DNA of 61,603 nt from contig NZ_LFKO01000002.1 of NCBI RefSeq assembly GCF_001265075.1, forward strand, positions 80,397 to 141,999, given 5' to 3'. The translations under genes were made by a program, and so were the position numbers. This document shows, one piece after another, positions 1 to 8,994 of this stretch; the stretch's first letter is position 1, and the number at the start of each line of letters is the position of its first letter. The notes beneath the pieces were generated by a model. That model searched no databases and had not been told where the DNA came from. It saw only the letters and a program-made list of their open reading frames with translations. This DNA is from Salinicoccus sp. YB14-2 (GTDB taxonomy: Bacteria > Bacillota > Bacilli > Staphylococcales > Salinicoccaceae).

Positions 1-116
1 TCTTTTTACGTTATGCGAGGGTAAACCTTTTAGAATTTTGTAACTTTTATCCTGAAGGTTGCTGGTGAGATTATGATATTGTTTTATATAGAACCTTTAT
101 GAAAGGATGATTGAAA

Positions 117-443
117 ATGATTAAAGTGGTAAACGCACTCAGCATTAAAAAAGGCCGGATTGATGAAGTGGCGGCAAAATTCCAGGAACCGAAAGCCGTG
201 CATACTTTTGAAGGTTTCGAACTGATGGAAGTATTGAAAAATGAAAACCTCGAAGATCACGATGAACTGCTGATTTCAACAAACTGGAGAGATCATGCAG
301 CTTTTGAAGCATGGAGAGTCAGCCGTAAAAACCAGAAAGCACATGATGCAAAATCCGGTGAGAAGAAACAAGCGGATAACCCGATCATCGACAATGAAAT
401 CCGCATTTATGAAATTGAACACCAGCATCATCCGGCAGAATAA
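117..443 (+). CDS. IsdG-family heme-degrading monooxygenase
   Basis: A 108-residue protein of the IsdG/IsdI (ABM-fold) family, which opens heme in the cytosol and releases iron. The family catalytic triad is visible at the expected places: N6, W66 and H76 (N7, W67, H77 in S. aureus IsdG). The ATG at 117 is preferred over an in-frame TTG at 111 because the RBS AAAGGATG (102-109) is correctly spaced from it. The gene stands alone and is closed by a hairpin at 450-486. I see no convincing Fur box in the 116 bases upstream, but the window edge cuts that region short. Confidence 0.85.
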   Translation: MIKVVNALSIKKGRIDEVAAKFQEPKAVHTFEGFELMEVLKNENLEDHDELLISTNWRDHAAFEAWRVSRKNQKAHDAKSGEKKQADNPIIDNEIRIYEIEHQHHPAE

Positions 444-449
444 CTACAG

Positions 450-486
450 AACCCCGAGGCTCAAAAGTTGAGTAGCGGGGTTTTAT
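450..486 (+). terminator. Rho-independent terminator of the heme oxygenase gene
   Basis: Arms AACCCCG (450-456) and CGGGGTT (476-482) with a short inner CTC/GAG pairing, followed by TTTTAT. It starts 7 bases after the stop codon. Confidence 0.75.
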
Positions 487-585
487 AGTGTATGTACATT
501 TATCATGATAGAGTTTGATGTCGCCGATAGATGAGTGCCCGTTGATGACATGAGTTATAACGGGGAACAGTCCATAGAATCATAA

Positions 586-1839
586 TCACTTCATCCCCGC
601 ACTGTGACCGGCAACGTAACCTGTCACAAGGGCGCTTGTAATATTATATCCGCCGGTGTATCCGTGAATGTCGAGCACTTCTCCCGCAAAATAAAGACCT
701 TCGACCATGCGGCTTTCCATCGTTTGGGGCGTAATCTCTTTCAGATTGACCCCGCCGCCGGTGACGAAAGCCTTCTCAATGGACTGGGTGCCGTCAACTT
801 TGAAAGTGAAACCTTTCAGAAACTCAACGATTTTCTGCTTATCTTCATTTTTAAGATGATGGCTGGTCGCGTCACCGGCGATGCCATTAAACTCGATCAG
901 AAATTCTGCGAGACGGTCCTGCATCATCCCTTTAAGAATATTTCTGATGGACTTGTTCGGACTTTCCTTTATGAAACCATCGAGCGTCTGCTGCAGCGTA
1001 CCTTTTTTAACGTCCGGATAGAAATCGATCATCATGGAAATGTCGTTACGTTTCTGGCTTTTCTGTTCTTTGAATATAAATTGACTGCACCTGAGCGCAG
1101 CAGGACCTGAGACCCCGAAATGAGTAAAAATCATGTCCATCTGGTGTGTGATTCTCGGCTTGCCGTTCTTTCTGAGAACGGACAATGCGACATTGCTGAG
1201 ACTGAGTCCTTTTAAACTGCCTGTTTTAATAAAGGGCTCAGAGGACGTAATAGGTACCTCGGTCGGGAACAATTCTGTAATATTATGGCCGGCTTCCGTC
1301 GCAAATCTGTGGCCGTCTCCCGTAGAACCGGTGTTGGGCACACTTTTTCCACCGGTGGTAATGATTACATTGGAAGCCCTTATAATTTCGCCGTCATTCA
1401 GACGGACTCCGGTCACTGTATCATCAACGACTAAGATTTTATCTACTATTGTACTGTAGCGGATGGTCACTTTATTATCATCCAATTCTTTTAGGAAGAC
1501 ATTCAATACATCCATTGCCTTGTCGGTCACAGGAAACATCCGTCCGTGATCTTCTTCTTTTAAATTGACGCCGCGTGTCTGGACGAAATCAATGATACTT
1601 TCATTGTCGAATGTGCTGAATGGACCATAAAGGAATTTGCCGTTTCCCGGGATATGGCTGATGATCTCTTCGTAGGGCAGGCGGTTTGTGACGTTGCAGC
1701 GTCCACCGCCGGAAATGAGCAGTTTTTGTCCAAGTTTTTTATTTTTTTCGATAAGTAATACTTTTTTGCCATCTTTAGAGGCTGCATAGCTTGCCATGAG
1801 GCCGCTGACGCCACCGCCCACAACGATTATGTCAAACAT
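586..1839 (-). CDS. HI0933/YtfP-family FAD-dependent oxidoreductase
   Basis: A 417-residue flavoprotein of the HI0933/YhiN/YtfP family. The N-terminal Rossmann dinucleotide motif GGGVSGLMAS (residues 8-17) is followed by the family segment KLLISGGGRCNVTN near residue 40. The C-terminus has the typical FAGEVLDIHGYTGGYN FAD-binding signature. The cellular substrate of this family is not established; B. subtilis YtfP lies at the same chromosomal position. The start is an ATG behind the RBS AAAGGAGC. It is transcribed divergently from murJ. Full length for the family. Confidence 0.85.
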   Translation of the reverse strand: MFDIIVVGGGVSGLMASYAASKDGKKVLLIEKNKKLGQKLLISGGGRCNVTNRLPYEEIISHIPGNGKFLYGPFSTFDNESIIDFVQTRGVNLKEEDHGRMFPVTDKAMDVLNVFLKELDDNKVTIRYSTIVDKILVVDDTVTGVRLNDGEIIRASNVIITTGGKSVPNTGSTGDGHRFATEAGHNITELFPTEVPITSSEPFIKTGSLKGLSLSNVALSVLRKNGKPRITHQMDMIFTHFGVSGPAALRCSQFIFKEQKSQKRNDISMMIDFYPDVKKGTLQQTLDGFIKESPNKSIRNILKGMMQDRLAEFLIEFNGIAGDATSHHLKNEDKQKIVEFLKGFTFKVDGTQSIEKAFVTGGGVNLKEITPQTMESRMVEGLYFAGEVLDIHGYTGGYNITSALVTGYVAGHSAGMK

Positions 1840-1857
1840 ATATTTGCTCCTTTTAGT

Positions 1858-1885
1858 TTGAAAGTGATGATATTTTGATTATAAT
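1858..1885 (+). promoter_or_regulatory. Sigma-A promoter of murJ
   Basis: -35 TTGAAA (1858-1863), 16-bp spacer, -10 TATAAT (1880-1885). It lies in the 78-bp divergent gap and points at murJ, about 25 bases before its RBS. Confidence 0.7.
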
Positions 1886-1917
1886 GTAATTTAGTCTAAA
1901 ATAAGAAGGTTTTAAAA

Positions 1918-3552
1918 ATGTCAGATTCTAATAAACTGGTGAGAGGGACATTCTATCTGACTTTGGCGACATTGATCACCAAAGTTTTAGGAATGCTCTA
2001 CTTGATCCCATTTTACAGTATTATGGGTGGAGAAGAAAACCTGGCTTTATACGGTTACGCTTATACACCTTATACGATTATGCTGTCGATTGCAGCAGCA
2101 GGTGTCCCCGGTGCCGTATCGAAATATGTGGCCAAGTATAATGCGCTGGGTGCATACCAGACAAGTCAGAAACTGTACAAATCAAGTCTGCTCGTAATGA
2201 TTGCTTCAGGTATACTCGCGTTTTTAGCACTTTATATCGCAGCGCCTTACATAGCCAACCTGCAGACACTTGCAGCAGGCAGTGGAGAGGGCAGCTGGAC
2301 GGCTGAAGATATAACACGTATTATCCGCATTATCGGAATTGCCGTCATCATCATTCCATTTATGGCGACATTCAGAGGTATATTCCAGGGATTCGAATCC
2401 TTCGGTCCGACGAGTGCGTCATCAGTGGTGGAACAGATCATCAGAATCGCAGTGCTCTTGAGCGGTGCATACATTGTCATCAATGTTCTGGACGGAACAG
2501 TTCAGACAGCCAACGAAATCGCCGTATTTTCAGCATTCATCGGCGGACTCGGTGCAATTGTGACCCTGTTCATCTTCTGGAGGAAAAGGCAGCCGCACAT
2601 TCAGAAGCTGGTGGAAACGGACAAAACGGATTATGATTTTTCCTATAAGGAAATGTATGGTGAAATCATCCGCTATGGTATTCCATTTATAATAGTAGGA
2701 ATCAGTATACCTGTGATGATTTTCATCGATCAGCTGACGCATAACAACGGACTGGCGTTAGCCGGCGTGCCGGAACAGTACCACGACAGCTGGTTCGGGA
2801 TGTTGAACTTGACGACACATAAACTCATCATGATTCCGACATCTCTTGCAGCAGCTTTCGCCATCAGCATACTGCCATTCATTACTAAAAATTTCCAGAG
2901 AAAAGAGATGGGCAATGTTCACCATCAGATTAAAATGATGCTGTTGATGCTGTTGTTTTTTGCAATACCTGCAGCAATTGGTATGATGATTCTTTCTGCA
3001 CCGTTGTATACATCTTTTTACAGCTACAATGAGATGGGCATTAAAATTTTAATATTTTATGCACCGGTCAGTATAATCATTTCATTGTTTTCAATTACTT
3101 GTTCTATTGTACAGGGTATTGATAGACAAAACCTTACATTATATGTCGTTCTTGCAGTGCTTGTAGTCAAGGTCGGAATCAACATCCCGCTCATTATGCA
3201 GTTCCACACAGTCGGAGCGGTAATTGGTACGGCGATCGCACTTGGAATCGGTGTGGCTTTAAACTTGTGGATTATAAAGAAATACGGGGAGTTCCATATC
3301 CGACCGTTAATAAAGCCATTAATGCAGATTGTTTTTTATACAGTGGTCATGCTTCTGGCAGTCGAAATCGTTTATTTAATTTTACTGTTCTCACTTGATG
3401 TTCAGAACAAAATAGATTCAATCATCATACTTGCTGTGACGGTGCCGGTCGGAGCGTTTGTCTATATTTTCCTATCATTCAGAAGCAGACTGGCTGATGA
3501 AATACTGGGTGCCAGAGCAGATAAAATCAGACAGAAGTTGAGGTTTTTATAA
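1918..3552 (+). CDS. murJ: MurJ-type lipid II flippase (YtgP)
   Basis: A 544-residue polytopic membrane protein of the MVF/MOP superfamily with about 14 hydrophobic segments, the same length as B. subtilis YtgP. The family moves the lipid-linked peptidoglycan precursor across the cytoplasmic membrane. The first membrane segment begins at residue 10 (GTFYLTLATLITKVLGMLYL). The stop codon overlaps the start of the next gene (TAATG at 3550-3554), which suggests translational coupling with the pseudouridine synthase. A clear sigma-A promoter lies upstream. The assignment rests on length, topology and position beside ytfP; transport is inferred from the family. Confidence 0.85.
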   Translation: MSDSNKLVRGTFYLTLATLITKVLGMLYLIPFYSIMGGEENLALYGYAYTPYTIMLSIAAAGVPGAVSKYVAKYNALGAYQTSQKLYKSSLLVMIASGILAFLALYIAAPYIANLQTLAAGSGEGSWTAEDITRIIRIIGIAVIIIPFMATFRGIFQGFESFGPTSASSVVEQIIRIAVLLSGAYIVINVLDGTVQTANEIAVFSAFIGGLGAIVTLFIFWRKRQPHIQKLVETDKTDYDFSYKEMYGEIIRYGIPFIIVGISIPVMIFIDQLTHNNGLALAGVPEQYHDSWFGMLNLTTHKLIMIPTSLAAAFAISILPFITKNFQRKEMGNVHHQIKMMLLMLLFFAIPAAIGMMILSAPLYTSFYSYNEMGIKILIFYAPVSIIISLFSITCSIVQGIDRQNLTLYVVLAVLVVKVGINIPLIMQFHTVGAVIGTAIALGIGVALNLWIIKKYGEFHIRPLIKPLMQIVFYTVVMLLAVEIVYLILLFSLDVQNKIDSIIILAVTVPVGAFVYIFLSFRSRLADEILGARADKIRQKLRFL

Positions 3553-4247
3553 TGCGTTTGGATAAATTTTTGGCGAACGCCGGAATCGGCAGCCGTAAAG
3601 AAGTGTCTAAACTGATCCGGGATAAACAGGTGAAAGTCGAAGATGAAGTCATCAATAAGCCGAATCATAAAGTTTCATATGACAACCTGATAACGATAAA
3701 TGATGAACAGGTGATTCTGGAAGAGTATATATATCTTATGCTGAATAAACCCCCGGGTGTCATTTCTTCCACTGAAGACGGTCCGACACAGACTGTAATG
3801 GAACTGATAGATCACCCGCAGATTGATGAACTCTTTCCTGTCGGCAGGCTGGACAAAGATACCACGGGCTTGTTGATTATCTCTAATGATGGCAAATTAT
3901 CACACAGTCTGCTGAGCCCGAAAAATAAAATCGGCAAAACATATGAAGTCGATTTAAAGGAAGATGTAACCGATGAAGATATCGTAAAATTGGAAGCGGG
4001 TATTCCTTTAAAGGATTTTACATCTTCACCGGCCATCGTAAAAAGGGTTGAAGACAGAAAGGTTGAGCTGACTATATATGAAGGTAAATTTCATCAGGTC
4101 AAAAGGATGTTCATATATTTGAATAATGAAGTGGTTGAACTGAAGCGTCTGAAATTCGGCAATCTGTCACTGGATGAAATGCTTGAACAAGGAGAAAGCA
4201 GATATTTAACGGATGAAGAAGTGAATAATCTAACGCAGCTTGTTTAA
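3552..4247 (+). CDS. RsuA-family 16S rRNA pseudouridine synthase
   Basis: A 231-residue protein with an N-terminal S4 RNA-binding domain (residues 1-60, opening MRLDKFLANAGIGSRKE) and a pseudouridine synthase domain. The catalytic aspartate sits in GRLDKDTTGLL, near residue 100. RsuA-type enzymes isomerise one uridine in the small-subunit rRNA; the exact site here is inferred. It shares an A with the murJ stop codon, so the two are probably co-translated. The -35 element of a sigma-B promoter for the next gene overlaps its stop codon. Confidence 0.85.
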   Translation: MRLDKFLANAGIGSRKEVSKLIRDKQVKVEDEVINKPNHKVSYDNLITINDEQVILEEYIYLMLNKPPGVISSTEDGPTQTVMELIDHPQIDELFPVGRLDKDTTGLLIISNDGKLSHSLLSPKNKIGKTYEVDLKEDVTDEDIVKLEAGIPLKDFTSSPAIVKRVEDRKVELTIYEGKFHQVKRMFIYLNNEVVELKRLKFGNLSLDEMLEQGESRYLTDEEVNNLTQLV

Positions 4248-4266
4248 ATCATTTAAGAGTGGGTAA
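4242..4266 (+). promoter_or_regulatory. Sigma-B promoter of the LEA-like stress gene
   Basis: GTTTAA (4242-4247), 13-bp spacer, GGGTAA (4261-4266). This fits the staphylococcal/Bacillus sigma-B consensus, read as GTTT-N15-GGGTAA. The -35 element overlaps the rsuA-family stop codon, and the promoter is about 50 bases before the downstream start. Confidence 0.8.
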
Positions 4267-4317
4267 ATATTTATTAGTATTTACTTCAAAATTAAATTTA
4301 AATAGAGGTGTATCAAA

Positions 4318-4929
4318 ATGGGAAGATTAATTAATGGATTAGTCAAACTGGCTGCGATCGTCGGTGTGGCAGCAGCAGTTAAAAAATTCTCTGAAAAAGA
4401 CAACAGAGATGCAGTAGTGAACGAGTACAACAAGGCGAAGGAAAATCCGAAAGAATATGCACAAAATGTACAGAATAAAGTAAGCGAAAAAGCTCATGAA
4501 GTCCAGGATAAAGCGAAGGAAGAGTATTCAAAAGCAAAAGAAGACCCTAAGCAGTATGCACAGGATGTGCAGTCCAAAGCGACAGAGCAGGCCAAAGACT
4601 ATCAGAATAAAATGACTGAACAGGCCAAACAATATCAGGAAAAAGCGAAAACAGAGTTTAACAAAGCCAAGGAAGATCCGAAAGGATATGCAGAAAATGT
4701 CCAGTCAAAAGTGAAAAAGGACCAGCATGATGTAAAACCAGATGCAGTCGATGGAGGCGGTCATCTGACAACAGATCAGGAAGAAGGCAACTTCGATTCT
4801 GAAGGCGGCTTCGTCCATCCGGAGGAAAATCCGAATTCAGAAGTGGTCAGCGACAAAGGCAATATAGATGATAATCATAATATCCATGTCGTTTATGATG
4901 AAGACCAGGATGAAGACAATAAAAAATAA
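4318..4929 (+). CDS. LEA-like / YtxH-like stress protein with 11-mer periodic repeats
   Basis: A 203-residue, very hydrophilic protein. A short hydrophobic helix (residues 5-21) is followed by three copies of an 18-residue block of the form YNKAKENPKEYAQNVQNK, at 37-54, 70-87 and 114-131. Copy starts are 33 and 44 residues apart, both multiples of 11, as in LEA group-3 and apolipoprotein-like amphipathic helices. The C-terminal 65 residues are acidic and probably disordered. Bacterial LEA-like proteins protect membranes or proteins during desiccation or osmotic stress; that role is inferred here. The RBS is GAGGTG. A sigma-B promoter precedes it and a strong terminator follows. Confidence 0.75.
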   Translation: MGRLINGLVKLAAIVGVAAAVKKFSEKDNRDAVVNEYNKAKENPKEYAQNVQNKVSEKAHEVQDKAKEEYSKAKEDPKQYAQDVQSKATEQAKDYQNKMTEQAKQYQEKAKTEFNKAKEDPKGYAENVQSKVKKDQHDVKPDAVDGGGHLTTDQEEGNFDSEGGFVHPEENPNSEVVSDKGNIDDNHNIHVVYDEDQDEDNKK

Positions 4930-4941
4930 TCATTGATTCAC

Positions 4942-4971
4942 AAAACCGGTTCAGATGAGCCGGTTTTTTAT
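4942..4971 (+). terminator. Terminator of the LEA-like gene
   Basis: Stem AAAACCGG (4942-4949) with CCGGTTTT (4960-4967), continued by a T-tract. Confidence 0.85.
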
Positions 4972-5067
4972 TGTGAGATTTTCCAATATGAGACTATGAT
5001 TGCTTGTTTTTATACTCAATTATATTTATCATTAAAAACAAATAACTATAAGTAAGGATGAACGGAC

Positions 5068-6489
5068 ATGGACTTTCAGGCGCTTGTCAATCAACATAAA
5101 GATTCATTGATCAAAGATTTGGTCGGTTTATTGGAAATAGAAAGTGTTAAAGGGGACAGAACAGAAAATGCACCGGTCGGAGACGGGCCGAAAAGAGCCC
5201 TTGATTATATGCTCGAACTTGGTAGGAGGGATGGCTTCATAACAAAGGAAGTCGACAATCTTGCCGGTCATATCGAGGCCGGTGAAGGCGATGACATTTT
5301 CGGTGTATTAGGACATGTTGATGTCGTGCCGCCCGGTACAGGTTGGGATAATAAGCCCTTTGAACCGGTTGTGACAGAGGCGTCCATCACAGCGCGCGGT
5401 ATCCAGGATGATAAGGGCCCGACGATGGCGGCCTATTACGCGATGAAAATTTTGCGTGAACAGAATGTGGATTTCAAATTGAAAACGCGTCTCATCATCG
5501 GTACGGATGAAGAATCAGACTGGGAATGTACGAAAGCTTATTTTGCCAGTGAAGAAATGCCGACGGCAGGTTTTGCACCGGATGCAGCATTTCCGCTGAT
5601 ATATGGAGAAAAGGGCATTACATCTTTCAATATTGTGCAGAAGCATACACTGCTGGATGAAGAAGAACCTAATATTGAGCTGAAAGTTTTAATCTCAGGG
5701 GAAAGATATAATATGGTGCCTGAAGAAGCTGAAGCAAAACTTAAAGTGATACAGAATATGACTGAAGTTATCCAGTCTTTTGAAGGATTTTTAAGAAGCA
5801 CAGGTGCAGAAGGCAGCTATGAAATGGATAATGGTTTTTTGAATATAAGAATAAAAGGCCGTAGTGCACATGGTTCGACACCGGAAGCCGGAGTGAATGC
5901 GGGCTTTATTCTGATTGAATTTTTGAGCACTATGGAGCTGGATGATAACGCAATGAACTTTTTGGATTTTGCGAATAAATATATCGTCGGCAACTATAAA
6001 GGCGAGCAATTTGATATGGCGCATACTCATGAGGAAATGGGTGAGGTCAGTGTCAATACCGGGATGATCAATTATACAGAAGTGGACGGTGCAAGCTTCG
6101 GTGTCAACCTGAGATACCCGGAAGGCCTGGACTTCAATAACGGAATAAATGCACTGAAAAGCAAAATTATAAATGAGGGGTTCACAATTGAAGACCTTTC
6201 TGATGAACCGCCGCATTACGTAAATCCGGAGGATCCGCTTGTTAAAATACTTCTCGACAGCTATAGAAATCATGTGGATGATGACACCGAACCATTCACA
6301 ATAGGTGGAGGGACCTATGCGAGGACACTTGAACGAGGTGTCGCATTCGGAGCCATGTTTAATGATACGAAAGATACGATGCATCAAAAGAATGAAACGA
6401 TGAAAATCGATGAATTGCTTAAAGCCACTGCAATTTATTTAGAAGCAATTTATAGAATATGTGTAGAAGGTGAAGCCGATGAGAATTAG
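5068..6489 (+). CDS. pepV: PepV-type M20 dipeptidase
   Basis: A 473-residue zinc dipeptidase of family M20A (PepV in staphylococci and lactococci), which hydrolyses dipeptides in the cytosol. Metal-site motifs are visible: GHVDVVPPG, DDKGP, the glutamate pair in GTDEESDWE, and a C-terminal GGGTYAR block. The length agrees with staphylococcal PepV (469 aa). The RBS AAGGATGAACGG lies ahead of the ATG. The last 11 bases overlap dat, as in staphylococci, so the pair should be coexpressed; PepV and Dat together feed amino acid and D-amino acid pools. Confidence 0.9.
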   Translation: MDFQALVNQHKDSLIKDLVGLLEIESVKGDRTENAPVGDGPKRALDYMLELGRRDGFITKEVDNLAGHIEAGEGDDIFGVLGHVDVVPPGTGWDNKPFEPVVTEASITARGIQDDKGPTMAAYYAMKILREQNVDFKLKTRLIIGTDEESDWECTKAYFASEEMPTAGFAPDAAFPLIYGEKGITSFNIVQKHTLLDEEEPNIELKVLISGERYNMVPEEAEAKLKVIQNMTEVIQSFEGFLRSTGAEGSYEMDNGFLNIRIKGRSAHGSTPEAGVNAGFILIEFLSTMELDDNAMNFLDFANKYIVGNYKGEQFDMAHTHEEMGEVSVNTGMINYTEVDGASFGVNLRYPEGLDFNNGINALKSKIINEGFTIEDLSDEPPHYVNPEDPLVKILLDSYRNHVDDDTEPFTIGGGTYARTLERGVAFGAMFNDTKDTMHQKNETMKIDELLKATAIYLEAIYRICVEGEADEN

Positions 6490-7327
6490 TTATTATAACG
6501 GACATTATATGAACCATGAAGAAATGAGCATAAAAAGTGGGGACCGTGCGTTTTATTTTGGAGACGGGGTCTATGAAGTGATCCGCATTTATGATGGCAA
6601 TTTCTTCACTTTTGACGAACATGTCGACAGACTGCTGCAAAGTGCAGAGGAAATCTTGATCAGAGATGTGGACCGTGCCGAGATCGTAGAAATACTCCAA
6701 GAAATAAAAGATCGCAACGTTATTCTTAACGGTGCACTTTATATTCAGGTGTCAAGAGGAATCGCTCCCCGCGACCACGGGTTCCCGAATGTGACGAAAC
6801 CTGTCATATATGCGAGCATCAGAGAAGCTAAGCGTCCCCTGTCACTGATGAACTCAGGTGTGGAAGCAGTCACTGCCGAAGACTACAGATGGCTGAAGTG
6901 CCATGTCAAAAGTCTAAACCTGCTCGCCAATGTCATGGAGAAGCAGTATGCAGTGGAAAACGGTGCCAAAGAGACGATTCTGTACCGTGATGGTGTGGTG
7001 ACCGAAGGGTCCTCGACCAATGTATTCATGGTGAAAAACGAAGTGCTGTTCACTCATCCTGCAAACAATCTGATATTGAACGGCATCACCCGACGGGTTG
7101 TTCTCAGACTGGCAGAAGAAAATGATATCACTGTCAGGGAAGAAGGGTTCACGGTGTCGGATATGAGTGAAGCGGATGAGGTGTTCTATACAAGTACGAC
7201 CCAGGAAATCATTCCGGTGATCAAAGTGGACGGCAGGGCTGTGGGTGACGGCAGGACTGGCCGGGTCACGCAACATTTGCAGGAATACTTTAATAAAAAA
7301 ATCACACAATTAAATTCAGTTAAATAA
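6479..7327 (+). CDS. dat: D-amino acid aminotransferase
   Basis: A 282-residue fold-type IV PLP enzyme that interconverts D-alanine and D-glutamate for peptidoglycan synthesis. The PLP lysine is K144 in CHVKSLN, close to K145 of the Bacillus enzyme, and the phosphate-binding GSSTNVF loop is present. The ATG at 6479 is chosen over a GTG at 6470 because AGAAGG (6465-6470) is a well-placed RBS and the resulting length matches S. aureus Dat. The start lies inside the 3' end of pepV, which points to translational coupling. Confidence 0.9.
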   Translation: MRISYYNGHYMNHEEMSIKSGDRAFYFGDGVYEVIRIYDGNFFTFDEHVDRLLQSAEEILIRDVDRAEIVEILQEIKDRNVILNGALYIQVSRGIAPRDHGFPNVTKPVIYASIREAKRPLSLMNSGVEAVTAEDYRWLKCHVKSLNLLANVMEKQYAVENGAKETILYRDGVVTEGSSTNVFMVKNEVLFTHPANNLILNGITRRVVLRLAEENDITVREEGFTVSDMSEADEVFYTSTTQEIIPVIKVDGRAVGDGRTGRVTQHLQEYFNKKITQLNSVK

Positions 7328-7483
7328 AGTTAACGGGTGATATTACACTTATATTTTTAAAGTATGATGAAGCCTTATAATATGTGACTTTGACGGTTGT
7401 TTTATTGCTGTTGTCATATAAATTAAAAAATATGAGTCTTGAAATCATACCGCAAACACTATATTATTTTAATCACGAAACAA

Positions 7484-7521
7484 AAAAAGGACGCTATTAT
7501 ATATAATATTTTAGCGTCTTT
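7484..7521 (+). terminator. Hairpin between dat and ytmP
   Basis: Stem GACGCTA (7490-7496) / TAGCGTC (7512-7518) with an A-run before and TTTT after. It probably ends the pepV-dat transcript. Because it is only about 15 bases before the ytmP RBS, read-through attenuation is also possible. The rest of the 218-bp gap (7328-7545) is AT-rich without a clear gene. Confidence 0.6.
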
Positions 7522-7545
7522 TAAGGACGAAGAGAGGTGTGGAAT

Positions 7546-8337
7546 TTGGAGCATTTCTATCAGCTCGGCTGGACACTGGACCCGGCAGGCGGTGCATCAG
7601 GTGAGGCTTATAAGGCCGAACAGGATGGCCGGAAGCTCTTTCTGAAACGCAATGCCAGCCCCTTTATAGCAGCACTATCAGCAGAAGGTATAGTGCCGAA
7701 GTTGGTTTGGACGAAACGCATAGAAACGGGAGAGGTCGTAACAGCACAGCATTGGAAGAATGGCCGTGAGCTGACCCATGAAGAGATGTCTTCAAACAGG
7801 GTGGCAGCGTTGATGAAGAAAATCCATTCATCAGGACCGTTGTTGACTATGCTTAAGAAAATAGGCATGAAACCGATGTTACCCGACTTATTATTGAATA
7901 AGATTCAATCTTCATTATCCCCTAAAGTGAATGCACACCACACTGTAAGAAGTGCCATTCAATATTTAGAAAATAAAATTCCAAAACTGGATCAATCATT
8001 GAGTACAGTCTGCCACGGTGATGTAAACCATAACAATTGGCTGCTGTCTGATCAGGATGAATTATTCTTAGTAGATTGGGAAGGTGCTATGATTGCAGAC
8101 CCTGCAATCGATATCGGTATCATCCTTTACACTTATGTTCCAGCGGAAAAATGGGACGCATGGCTGGAAGCATACGGCATAAAATATGATAGAGATTTAA
8201 GAAAACGCATGAAGTGGTATACATTGGTCCAGGCAATTACGATGGTGCAGTGGTATGAAGACCATAAGCGTTTTAAAGATATGAACGACTGGATACTGTT
8301 CTTGAATCAAGTGATAAAAAGGGATCGGTTCATCTAG
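7546..8337 (+). CDS. ytmP: YtmP-family aminoglycoside/choline-kinase-like phosphotransferase
   Basis: A 263-residue APH/choline-kinase fold protein. The Brenner motif CHGDVNHNNWLL (near residue 166) holds the catalytic aspartate, and VDWEGAMIADPAID supplies the metal-binding aspartate. B. subtilis and staphylococcal homologues sit directly before trmB; their substrate is unknown and antibiotic resistance is not implied. The TTG at 7546 (protein starting MEHFYQLGWTL) is preferred over the in-frame GTG at 7537, which overlaps the RBS GAGAGG (7532-7537). Confidence 0.8.
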   Translation: MEHFYQLGWTLDPAGGASGEAYKAEQDGRKLFLKRNASPFIAALSAEGIVPKLVWTKRIETGEVVTAQHWKNGRELTHEEMSSNRVAALMKKIHSSGPLLTMLKKIGMKPMLPDLLLNKIQSSLSPKVNAHHTVRSAIQYLENKIPKLDQSLSTVCHGDVNHNNWLLSDQDELFLVDWEGAMIADPAIDIGIILYTYVPAEKWDAWLEAYGIKYDRDLRKRMKWYTLVQAITMVQWYEDHKRFKDMNDWILFLNQVIKRDRFI

Positions 8338-8361
8338 TGATAAAGTGAATGGAGCAGCAGG

Positions 8362-8994
8362 ATGAGAATTCGTAACAAACCGTGGGCCATGGATTATTTG
8401 AAAGAAAATGGTCATATCGTGGATACAGAAATGAATTATAAAAATAAAGTCAAACAATTTTTTGATACTGATCAGCCGTTGCAAATTGAAATTGGTACGG
8501 GCATGGGTACATTCATTACAGAGCTTGCAGAAAAAAATCCCGATATCAACTATCTTGGCATCGAACTGGATAAAAATATCATCATCAGAGTTGTGGAAAA
8601 GATTATTGAAATGGATTTGAAAAACATCAGACTGGTCTTGCTGGATGCGAATTATATCAGCGACTACCTGGGTGAGGGTGAAGTTTCAAAAATTTACCTG
8701 AACTTTTCAGACCCATGGCCGAAAACAAGGCATGCGAGAAGACGTCTTACTTATCATACTTTCTTAAAACAGTATCATCATCTTTTGAATGATGAAGGCA
8801 GCCTGCAGTTTAAAACTGACAATCGCGGTTTATTCGAATTCAGCTTGAAAAGCATGAATGAATACGGCATGAAGTTTGATGAAATCATTTTGGATCTTCA
8901 TGATGAAGAACCCGAGGATAACATACGTACCGAATATGAAGAGAAGTTCTCTAAAAACGGCAGCAGAATATATTTTTTGAAAGCATCTTTTTAA
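8362..8994 (+). CDS. trmB: tRNA (guanine-N7-)-methyltransferase
   Basis: A 210-residue class I SAM methyltransferase that forms m7G46 in tRNA. The SAM loop EIGTGMGTF (near residue 39) and the family signature SDPWPKTRHARRRL (near residue 118) are both intact. It begins 24 bases after ytmP in the order found in B. subtilis (ytmP-ytmQ). Its last codons and stop are built into the terminator hairpin. Confidence 0.93.
   Translation: MRIRNKPWAMDYLKENGHIVDTEMNYKNKVKQFFDTDQPLQIEIGTGMGTFITELAEKNPDINYLGIELDKNIIIRVVEKIIEMDLKNIRLVLLDANYISDYLGEGEVSKIYLNFSDPWPKTRHARRRLTYHTFLKQYHHLLNDEGSLQFKTDNRGLFEFSLKSMNEYGMKFDEIILDLHDEEPEDNIRTEYEEKFSKNGSRIYFLKASF

Noticed and set aside
1-116. A Fur box before the heme oxygenase gene
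   Set aside because: The AT-rich sequence near 70-85 does not form the required inverted repeat, and the upstream context is cut by the window edge.
538-564. A terminator for the flavoprotein gene (CCCGTT / AACGGG)
   Set aside because: The loop is long (15 nt) and no T-run follows on the minus strand.
604-1459. Long open frames on the plus strand opposite the flavoprotein gene
   Set aside because: They are antisense shadows of an intact, motif-bearing gene, have no RBS and show no recognisable protein features.
5791-6387. A 198-codon frame antisense to pepV
   Set aside because: pepV is complete with all metal-site motifs; the antisense frame has no RBS and a cysteine- and histidine-rich composition typical of shadows.
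7439-7645. A small frame across the dat-ytmP gap
   Set aside because: It crosses the hairpin and the ytmP start and has no RBS of its own.
7546-8337. An aminoglycoside resistance gene
   Set aside because: The fold is shared, but the YtmP family is a conserved core gene beside trmB and is not linked to resistance.
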